A DNA stretch of 5,203 bases, from positions 1 through 5,203 of the forward strand of contig CAIVOB010000077.1 of assembly GCA_903907475.1 (NCBI GenBank), in the 5' to 3' direction. Numbering within the stretch: position 1 is the stretch's first letter; every line of letters starts with the position of its first letter. This DNA comes from Candidatus Omnitrophota bacterium (GTDB lineage Bacteria; Omnitrophota; Gorgyraeia; Gygaellales; Profunditerraquicolaceae). This document shows positions 1 through 5,203 of this stretch, one piece after another. Under the pieces are notes generated by a model that was given only the letters and a program-made list of their open reading frames with translations, searched no databases and was not told the DNA's origin. The position numbers and the translations under genes are program-made.

Positions 1-111
1 ACATCAACTAGGAAATTAAAATCACCGCTAATCATGCTTAATAATTGCGGATTCGGCGGAATAAATACCGTTTTAATTTTAAAACCACTACTAAAAAATA
101 TAAATGATTAA
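1..111 (+). CDS. Beta-ketoacyl synthase (FabF type), C-terminal end only
   Basis: The first 36 codons run open in frame 1 and stop with TAA at 109-111; the start lies upstream of the window. The visible peptide carries the closing motif of condensing enzymes, NNCGFGGINTVLIL (residues 14-27 of the fragment), which corresponds to the NSFGFGGTN loop near the C-terminus of FabF/KAS II. In that family the Phe of GFGG is the gatekeeper next to the active-site pocket. The residue two before it, Phe in E. coli FabF, is Cys here. The protein would be a cytosolic enzyme extending ACP-bound acyl chains by decarboxylative condensation. The active-site Cys and two His residues are outside the window, so activity cannot be judged. 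The gene overlaps the next start by 8 bases (ATGATTAA), which suggests coupled expression with its ketosynthase-like partner. Confidence 0.82.
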   Translation, partial: TSTRKLKSPLIMLNNCGFGGINTVLILKPLLKNIND

Positions 112-649
112 AGGTACCGGTTGGATTACAGAAAAAAAATACGGTTGCCGGAAACGGCAATTGGAGCAAACATATTCGGATTTAAGGTTTCTACCCGCAC
201 ACTTACCACCGGAAATTTTAAAATATCCTATAGCAAATTTCCTACGTTTTGATACAATTTCTAAATTCACTATCATTAGCATTGCCCTGGCTTTATATGA
301 CGCGAAGATCTCTTATGCCAAGGGTAAAAAACAGGATCTTTCCATTTTAGGCGCCAACGCTCAAGGATCACAAGATGCAAACCTGGCTTATTTTAATGAT
401 TACGCGCTTCACGGAAGAAGTTTGGCACGCGGGAATCTTTTTATCTACACTTTACCATCAAGCCCTTTAGCAGAAGCGGCGATTCATTTTGGATTAACCG
501 GTAAACTTTTATATTTAGGATTTGCAAAAGAATTTAAAGAAAACTCCCTAGAATACGCCTTAAATATGTTTAAAGATGAAAAACACAAAACTATAATTCT
601 CGTTAACGCCGATTCTAAAACGGCGATTTGCAATATCTTACAAAAATGA
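104..649 (+). CDS. Truncated ketosynthase-like protein, probable chain-length-factor-type partner (ApeC-like)
   Basis: This 181-residue protein resembles the N-terminal half of a beta-ketoacyl synthase. Its first residues, IKGTGWITEKKYG, match the opening strand of ketosynthases (I-G-G-x-V-T-x-x-G). Residues 117-138 (LPSSPLAEAAIHFGLTGKLLYL) match the segment leading to the active site. Where ketosynthases have the nucleophilic Cys (GPNLxVxTAC), this protein reads GKLLYLGFAK, with Lys142 at the Cys position by eye. The C-terminal half with the two catalytic His residues is absent. It is therefore almost certainly not a condensing enzyme by itself. Short ketosynthase-like proteins of the Ketoacyl-synt_2 type (ApeC) pair with a full ketosynthase (ApeO) in aryl polyene pathways, and the adjacent upstream ketosynthase end fits that pairing. 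The ATG at 104 is chosen because it begins exactly at the first conserved strand. The stop overlaps the next start as ATGA. It could instead be a decayed gene, but the frame is intact and flanked by coupled genes. Confidence 0.78.
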   Translation: MIKGTGWITEKKYGCRKRQLEQTYSDLRFLPAHLPPEILKYPIANFLRFDTISKFTIISIALALYDAKISYAKGKKQDLSILGANAQGSQDANLAYFNDYALHGRSLARGNLFIYTLPSSPLAEAAIHFGLTGKLLYLGFAKEFKENSLEYALNMFKDEKHKTIILVNADSKTAICNILQK

Positions 650-1905
650 AATTAAAACTTATTTATCCTAAGTGGCCAAAATTGAAGAACCAACCGGAAT
701 TTAATTTACCTCCCCATGGCCCGATATGTTTTGCGGCCACCATTCCCGGTAACGTGGAAGTATCTTTTTGCGACGAAAACGTCGAAATTTTAGATTTTAA
801 CGCCGAAGCGGATTTTATCTGTTTATCGGTAATGCTCACCTGTCAAATGCCCCGTGCCTGGGAGATTGCCGATCAATACCGCCAAAAAGGAAAAAAAGTT
901 TTATTCGGCGGAATTGCCACGATGCTGCATTACGAAGAAACCGCTTTACATGCCGACAGCGTCTTTTTGGGAGAAGCCGAAGGCAGAATGGAAGAAGTTA
1001 TCGCTGACTTTAAAAACGGATCTTTAAAGAAAGTTTATAATTATTTAAATAATTTTCCGGATACCAATTTGATCGGAAACGCGCGGCGGGATATTTTAAA
1101 ACGCCCGCTTTATAATTTTCGCGGCGTCCAAATGGTAGATTTAGTTCATGCTTCACGCGGTTGTCGTTTTAATTGTTTTCCCTGCTGCACTCCGTATTTA
1201 GGCGGATGTAAATTTCGCCCGCGGCCGATTGATTTAGTGGTTAAGGAATTAGCAAGTATCCAAAATAACCGTTTATTTATTGTTGATAATTCTTTAGCGC
1301 AAAATGATGCCTGGGAGAAAGAATTATTTAAAGCCATCGCGCCTTTAAAGAAAAAATGGGTTTCGCATCCGATTAAAGATAACGATGAAATTCTCGATCT
1401 GGCAGTTAAGGCAGGATGTTGGTATGTCTATCAGGCGGTAGTAGACACCTCCGAGCATATCCGTAAAAAAGTCAAACGCCTGCAGGACCGAGGAATTGGT
1501 GTCGAAGGCACCATTATCCTGGGAATGGATAATCATGACGAAGATTATATTAAACGCTTAGTGGATTTTCTGCTAGAGATTAAACTCGATCTGGCGGAAT
1601 TTACCATTCTGACTCCTTTTGCGCATACTCCAATCAGAACGCAGTTAGAAAAAGAGGGCCGGATTCTGCATAATAACTGGATTAATTATACCGGAGGAGA
1701 AGTAGTCTTTAAACCGGCAAAAATGAGCGTTGATGCGTTAGAAAAAATGTATGAATACGCCTGGAACACTTTTTATTCTGACTATAGCAAAGAAATGAAG
1801 ATGGCCAAACTCTATCTTAAAGTAATCGAAAAAGAAAAACTTGATGGCACCTACGCCGGCCCCCCGTTAAGAGAGCGGTCCAAATGGGGAAAAAAACAAC
1901 CATGA
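646..1905 (+). CDS. B12-binding-like radical SAM protein (first of a tandem pair)
   Basis: This is a 419-residue cytosolic iron-sulfur enzyme. The radical SAM cluster motif is GCRFNCFPC, with ligands Cys173, Cys177 and Cys180 (CX3CX2C). The position before the last Cys, usually aromatic, is Pro179, and two more Cys follow at 181 and 188. Residues about 45-125 look like the degenerate Rossmann domain of B12-type radical SAM proteins: VLFGGIATMLH (85-95), then DSVFLGEAEG (104-113), matching the usual GG...GExE pattern. The DxHxxG cobalamin ligand motif is absent, as is common in this class. The C-terminal part, with LGMDNHDED (292-300) and LDLAEFTILTPFAHTPI (314-330), resembles the hopanoid-type HpnP/HpnJ group and BchE relatives. 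The substrate is unknown; neighbours suggest an acyl or polyene chain. The start is placed at ATG 646, giving an ATGA overlap with the upstream stop; a TTG at 628 is less likely. No Shine-Dalgarno motif is visible. Confidence 0.88.
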   Translation: MKLKLIYPKWPKLKNQPEFNLPPHGPICFAATIPGNVEVSFCDENVEILDFNAEADFICLSVMLTCQMPRAWEIADQYRQKGKKVLFGGIATMLHYEETALHADSVFLGEAEGRMEEVIADFKNGSLKKVYNYLNNFPDTNLIGNARRDILKRPLYNFRGVQMVDLVHASRGCRFNCFPCCTPYLGGCKFRPRPIDLVVKELASIQNNRLFIVDNSLAQNDAWEKELFKAIAPLKKKWVSHPIKDNDEILDLAVKAGCWYVYQAVVDTSEHIRKKVKRLQDRGIGVEGTIILGMDNHDEDYIKRLVDFLLEIKLDLAEFTILTPFAHTPIRTQLEKEGRILHNNWINYTGGEVVFKPAKMSVDALEKMYEYAWNTFYSDYSKEMKMAKLYLKVIEKEKLDGTYAGPPLRERSKWGKKQP

Positions 1906-3272
1906 AAGTTTTCTTAATCTCCTCAAATATCGCCAACACTCCTTATTCCGTGTACCCTTTAGGTTTAAGTATGATTGCCGCCAGCCTTAAAAATGCCGGA
2001 CATAGCGTTAAACAGTTTGATTTTCTGGCCGCTAACCGCTCAATGGAAACATTAACTGGCGCCATTAAAACCTACGCCCCGGAAATTATCGGAATCTCGA
2101 TCCGCAATATTGATAATGTAAATTTACTTAATGAGCAACGGTATATCGCGACCGTAAAAAATATCGTTCAGGAGATTCGCCAAGTAAGCAAGGCAAAAAT
2201 AATCTTAGGCGGCTCCGGTTTTTCGATCATGCCGGAAACGATCCTTAAAAAAGTGGGCGCCGATTATGGAATTATGGGAGAGGGGGAGGCTTTAATTATT
2301 GACTTCCTGGACCAAGCGAGCAAAGGAGTTTACCCTAAAGAGAAGATTATCCGCTCAGCACCTAAATTATGTTCCACCCAAATTCCTTCTGCCGACTATG
2401 ATTCCGAAATTATGCAATTTTATCTTAAAAGCGGTAATGTTGCCAGCGTGCAAACTAAACGCGGCTGCCGGCATAAATGCGTCTATTGCTCATATCCCAT
2501 ATTAGAAGGAGCGGATATCCGCACGCGCGATACCCAAGCAGTAGTTGATGATATTCAAAATTTAATCTTAAACTTTAAAGCAAAATATATTTTCTTCACC
2601 GATTCAGTATTTAATGATGACGCTGGTAATTATCTTAAAGTTTTAACAGAAATGAAAAAACGAAAAATTAATATCCCCTGGACGGCATTTTTTAAACCTC
2701 AAGGCTTAGATGATGCGGCGCTGGTATTAATGCAAGAAACCGGCTTAAAAGCCGCGGAGATTGGCGCGGATGCCAGCTCCGACATCACTTTAAAAGCATT
2801 AGGCAAATCCTTCTTATTTCAAGATGTGATTGAATGTAACGCTTTGTTTGCTAAATATAATATCGCTACCGCGCACTATTTTATGTTCGGTTCGCCCGGG
2901 GAGACCAAAGAGACGGTAATGACAGGAATTAATAATATTAAAAGTTTAACTAAAACCGCTTCTTTTATTTTTATGGGAATCCGCATCTTACCCAAAACAC
3001 CATTAGCCCAATTAGCGATTAAAGAAGGGCTGCTTAAACCGGATCAAGACTTACTGGAGCCGGTTTATTACATTGCTCCGGGCCTAGACAGAATTTGGCT
3101 AGAAGAAACCTTAACTGAAGCTTTTAAAGGAATCCGTAATTGCGTTTTCCCGCCTGATGCTTTAGACAACAGTTTGGCATTTTTACATCAGCTCGGATAC
3201 TCCGGTTCACTTTGGGAGATGCTCATTCCGGGAAATGCCAAACGCAACCGCAAAAAACAGAATGCAAAATAA
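1902..3272 (+). CDS. B12-binding domain/radical SAM protein (second of a tandem pair), probable lipid-modifying type
   Basis: This 456-residue protein has a clear two-domain build. Residues 1-140 form the B12-binding fold: MKVFLISSN as first strand, YPLGLSMIAASLKNAGHSV (18-36), PEIIGISIR (60-68), IILGGSGFS (100-108) and DYGIMGEGEA (121-130). Residues about 180-380 form the radical SAM core with RGCRHKCVYC, ligands Cys189, Cys193 and Cys196, and the expected Tyr before the last Cys. MFGSPGET (328-335) is the GxPGET turn typical of these enzymes. The tail is basic (KRNRKKQNAK). Members use cobalamin and S-adenosylmethionine for methylations or other radical reactions at unreactive carbons; the substrate here is unknown. 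It differs clearly from the preceding radical SAM gene, so the pair is not a recent duplication. ATG 1902 is chosen because it gives an ATGA junction and starts at the first strand. ATG 1884 would add six residues and cannot be excluded. Confidence 0.9.
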   Translation: MKVFLISSNIANTPYSVYPLGLSMIAASLKNAGHSVKQFDFLAANRSMETLTGAIKTYAPEIIGISIRNIDNVNLLNEQRYIATVKNIVQEIRQVSKAKIILGGSGFSIMPETILKKVGADYGIMGEGEALIIDFLDQASKGVYPKEKIIRSAPKLCSTQIPSADYDSEIMQFYLKSGNVASVQTKRGCRHKCVYCSYPILEGADIRTRDTQAVVDDIQNLILNFKAKYIFFTDSVFNDDAGNYLKVLTEMKKRKINIPWTAFFKPQGLDDAALVLMQETGLKAAEIGADASSDITLKALGKSFLFQDVIECNALFAKYNIATAHYFMFGSPGETKETVMTGINNIKSLTKTASFIFMGIRILPKTPLAQLAIKEGLLKPDQDLLEPVYYIAPGLDRIWLEETLTEAFKGIRNCVFPPDALDNSLAFLHQLGYSGSLWEMLIPGNAKRNRKKQNAK

Positions 3273-4458
3273 TAATTCTATTCACCTCCAGGATATTTGG
3301 TGCGTGATTCCCACTTTTAATAATCTTAAAACCATTCAAAAAGTAGCTTTCGACTGTCAAAAATATCTACCGCAAATACTGGTGGTTGATGACGGATCAA
3401 CGGAAGGCAATATTGCCGAGTTATTTGCCAATACCAAAGTTAAAGTTTTAAAACATGAAAAGAATTTAGGTAAGGGACAGGCAATCCGCAGCGCATTAGA
3501 TTTTATTCAAAAACACAACGGAAAATTCATGCTCACGATTGATGCTGACCTGCAACATTACCCTGAGGATCTGGCTAAATTCATCGCACTTTTAGATCAA
3601 AATGAAGCTGCAATTATTATTGGTTGTCGGGATTTTAAACAAAAAAATGTTCCTGGAAAAAGTCAATTCGGCCGCGCCTTTTCCAACTTTTGGCTACGCC
3701 TGGAAACCGGAGTCGCGATTAACGACTCACAAAGCGGATTCCGAAGTTACCCGGTGCGCTATCTTGCGCAAATTAAAACCAGCGGTAATTATTATGATTT
3801 TGAAACTGAAATTTTAACCCGCGCATCTTGGGCGGGATTAGCACTCAAAGAAGTCCCGATTAAAGTCTTTTATCCTGAAGCGCATTTACGCGTCAGCAGT
3901 TTTCATCCGCTGCTTGATAATTTACGCATTAGTTTAATGCATTTACGTTTAATCGGACGCCGGCTTATACCGCTACCGTATCCGAAAGTAATTTCACGAA
4001 TAAAAAATAATCAATCCTTAAAAATTTTCACCCATCCGTTAAAATTATTAAAAAACTTACTACAAGAAAATGCCACTCCACTGGGACTGGCGATCTCTGC
4101 CGGAGTAGGAGTCTTCTTGGGTGTTTTACCTTTAGTTTCCTTTCATATGCTAGCAGTGCTTTATGTCACCAGCCGGCTGCATTTAAATAAAATTATGGCT
4201 TTAAGCGTGCAAAATCTATGTATGCCGCCTTTTGTGCCGGTAGCTTGCATTGAAATGGGGCACTTTTTACTCCACCAAAAATGGCTGACCGTTATTTCCT
4301 GGCAAGCAATTTTTGGCAATATACCGGAAAGAATCTGGGAATGGTTTCTGGGTTCATTAGTACTTGCTCCATTATTGACATTAATCATCAGTATAATAAT
4401 TTATTTTACAGCGCAAGGAATCCAACGCCAATTGATCAAAAATGCCAAACACTCCTAA
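3262..4458 (+). CDS. Family 2 glycosyltransferase fused to a C-terminal DUF2062 membrane domain
   Basis: The 398-residue protein has two parts. Residues about 11-235 are a GT-A glycosyltransferase of the dolichol-phosphate-mannose-synthase type: WCVIPTFNN (13-21), VVDDGS (41-46) for nucleotide-sugar binding, NLGKGQAIRSAL (68-79), the metal-binding DADLQ (94-98), and NDSQSGFRSY (154-163). Residues about 259-385 match DUF2062: ATPLGLAISAGVGVFLGVLPL (271-291), HLNKIMALSVQNLCMPPFVP (307-326), and a final hydrophobic span (363-383). This suggests about three membrane segments holding the catalytic domain at the inner membrane. The likely role is moving a sugar from a nucleotide donor to a lipid or polyprenyl-linked acceptor; donor and acceptor are unknown. 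Family 2 enzymes next to LpxL-like acyltransferases are usual in aryl polyene-type clusters. ATG 3262 (11-base overlap) is preferred; ATG 3235 would add nine residues (38-base overlap). Neither has a well-placed Shine-Dalgarno motif. Confidence 0.9.
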   Translation: MQNNNSIHLQDIWCVIPTFNNLKTIQKVAFDCQKYLPQILVVDDGSTEGNIAELFANTKVKVLKHEKNLGKGQAIRSALDFIQKHNGKFMLTIDADLQHYPEDLAKFIALLDQNEAAIIIGCRDFKQKNVPGKSQFGRAFSNFWLRLETGVAINDSQSGFRSYPVRYLAQIKTSGNYYDFETEILTRASWAGLALKEVPIKVFYPEAHLRVSSFHPLLDNLRISLMHLRLIGRRLIPLPYPKVISRIKNNQSLKIFTHPLKLLKNLLQENATPLGLAISAGVGVFLGVLPLVSFHMLAVLYVTSRLHLNKIMALSVQNLCMPPFVPVACIEMGHFLLHQKWLTVISWQAIFGNIPERIWEWFLGSLVLAPLLTLIISIIIYFTAQGIQRQLIKNAKHS

Positions 4459-5203
4459 TAAAAATAAGATTACCGTTAAAAAAAGAGGTAACCGTTTAGG
4501 ATTCTGGTTTTTTAAAATATTTTTAAGATTCACGGGTTTAAACGGTGCCTATGCTTTACTATATTTCGTAGCTTTACATTATTTGATTTTTGATCACAGC
4601 GCGGTAACAAGCGCTTTAAGTTACATTCGAAAAAGATTCCCCAGTGCTAATTTTCTTAAGTGCCGGTTAGAAATTTACCGCTTGTTTATCAGCCAAGGCA
4701 AACAGCTCATTGACCGGGGAGCAATGCTCTCGGGAAAGATTCACTTTGACATCGAACTCCAAGGTTATGAGCAACTAAGTAATTTATTAGCTTCTAAAGA
4801 TAAGGGTTTTGTACTTTTAACGGCGCACGTGGGAAATTGGCAAATCGCCTTAACGACTTTAAAAAAATTAAACAAACCGGTATATCTGGTGATGCGGCCG
4901 GAAGATAACGCCGCGGTAAAAGAGTCCTTAAATATTGACGCTCAAGACAGTTTTATTAAAATTATCTCTCCCGATGGATTTCTGGGGGGAGTCGTAGAAG
5001 CAATGCAAGTTTTAAAAACAGGTGGGATTGTTTCCATTATGGGTGACCGTAAATATGGATTTGAAGCGCTAGAGATTTCATTTTTAAAAAATAAAGCCTA
5101 TTTTCCTTTCGGTGCTTTTAGCCTTGCCGCTAGTTCTAACTGTCCAATTGTGGTATTATTATCTGCGAAGCTAGCGAAAAATAAATACCGCGTAGATGTT
5201 TCA
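4442..5203 (+). CDS. LpxL/HtrB-like lysophospholipid acyltransferase, N-terminal part (cut by window end)
   Basis: The frame stays open for 254 codons to the window edge; the family is usually near 300 residues, so the C-terminus is missing. Residues 19-50 hold the amphipathic and hydrophobic N-terminal stretch typical of these inner-membrane-bound enzymes. The conserved LLTAHVGNWQIA block (125-136) corresponds to the HX4(D/E) catalytic motif of lipid A secondary acyltransferases, with His129 but Gln134 in place of the acid. IVSIMGDRKYGFEAL (196-210) matches the GDR block following in this family, and FPFGAFSLAASSNCPIVVLL (221-240) matches the downstream core. The role would be transfer of an acyl group from acyl-ACP to a glycolipid or lipid acceptor at the cytoplasmic face. 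In this setting the donor could be the chain made by the ketosynthase pair. A TGA at 4433-4435 closes the frame upstream, so ATG 4442 is the only ATG start; it overlaps the glycosyltransferase stop by 17 bases. Confidence 0.86.
   Translation, partial: MPNTPNKNKITVKKRGNRLGFWFFKIFLRFTGLNGAYALLYFVALHYLIFDHSAVTSALSYIRKRFPSANFLKCRLEIYRLFISQGKQLIDRGAMLSGKIHFDIELQGYEQLSNLLASKDKGFVLLTAHVGNWQIALTTLKKLNKPVYLVMRPEDNAAVKESLNIDAQDSFIKIISPDGFLGGVVEAMQVLKTGGIVSIMGDRKYGFEALEISFLKNKAYFPFGAFSLAASSNCPIVVLLSAKLAKNKYRVDVS

Noticed and set aside
91..282. 63-codon minus-strand open frame across the start of the ketosynthase-like gene
   Set aside because: It lies antisense to a recognisable conserved frame, shows no family resemblance, and does not fit the single-strand operon.
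628..645. Upstream TTG start for the first radical SAM gene
   Set aside because: It would add six residues and extend the overlap; ATG at 646 gives a standard ATGA junction and begins at the first predicted strand.
104..649. Reading the short ketosynthase-like gene as a pseudogene left by a duplicated FabF
   Set aside because: The frame is free of stops, starts exactly at the domain edge, and is coupled to both neighbours; known pathways use short Cys-less partners of this kind.
1146..1536. Two 63-codon minus-strand open frames inside the first radical SAM gene
   Set aside because: They are antisense to the radical SAM core, have no recognisable domain, and are expected chance frames.
2299..2505. 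68-codon plus-strand frame inside the second radical SAM gene
   Set aside because: It overlaps the well-conserved frame that contains the CX3CX2C motif; the alternative product has no family features.
3235..3261. Upstream ATG for the glycosyltransferase
   Set aside because: It gives a 38-base overlap and adds a basic nonconserved peptide; the GT2 domain begins well after ATG 3262. It is not excluded, only less likely.
3602..3817. 71-codon plus-strand frame inside the glycosyltransferase gene
   Set aside because: The conserved GT2 motifs are in the other frame; this one is a shadow.
4161..4499. 75-codon minus-strand and 72-codon plus-strand frames near the glycosyltransferase end
   Set aside because: Both overlap the DUF2062 coding frame or the acyltransferase start and encode nothing recognisable.
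1..5203. Promoters, terminators, RNA genes, CRISPR arrays or mobile-element ends
   Set aside because: Coding sequence is continuous with overlapping genes. The A- and T-rich runs lie within codons, and I saw no convincing hairpin-plus-T tract, repeat array or inverted terminal repeat.

Overview
The window is a piece of one plus-strand operon from an AT-rich bacterium. Both ends cut through genes. Every gene overlaps the next by 4 to 17 bases, so there is no intergenic space, and I see no RNA gene, mobile element, CRISPR array, promoter or terminator. The organism cannot be named from this sequence. The AT-rich, TTA-leucine-rich coding style, the lack of Shine-Dalgarno motifs before the starts, and the mix of cobalamin-type radical SAM genes with fatty-acid and lipid-A-like enzymes would fit an uncultured Gram-negative, anaerobic lineage such as Omnitrophota, Elusimicrobiota or Planctomycetota relatives. 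That assignment is inference only.

Layout: (1) the last 36 codons of a FabF-type beta-ketoacyl synthase (1-111); (2) a short ketosynthase-like protein with no catalytic cysteine or histidines (104-649), resembling the non-catalytic chain-length-factor partner of aryl polyene-type ketosynthases; (3) a radical SAM protein with a degenerate cobalamin-binding-like N-terminal domain (646-1905); (4) a second, clearer B12-binding/radical SAM protein (1902-3272); (5) a family 2 glycosyltransferase fused to a DUF2062 membrane domain (3262-4458); (6) the N-terminal part of an LpxL/HtrB-like acyltransferase (4442 to the window end).

Together the genes read as a pathway. A ketosynthase plus partner builds an acyl or polyene chain. 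Two radical SAM enzymes could modify it by methylation, cyclisation or another radical step. A membrane-linked glycosyltransferase and an acyltransferase could then mount it on a sugar or lipid carrier for the envelope. Aryl polyene clusters share the ketosynthase pair, glycosyltransferase and acyltransferase. Clusters proposed for ladderane lipids share the FabF plus B12-radical SAM combination. This window has both sets, and its product is unknown. The single-gene family calls are well supported by motifs; the pathway product is a hypothesis.
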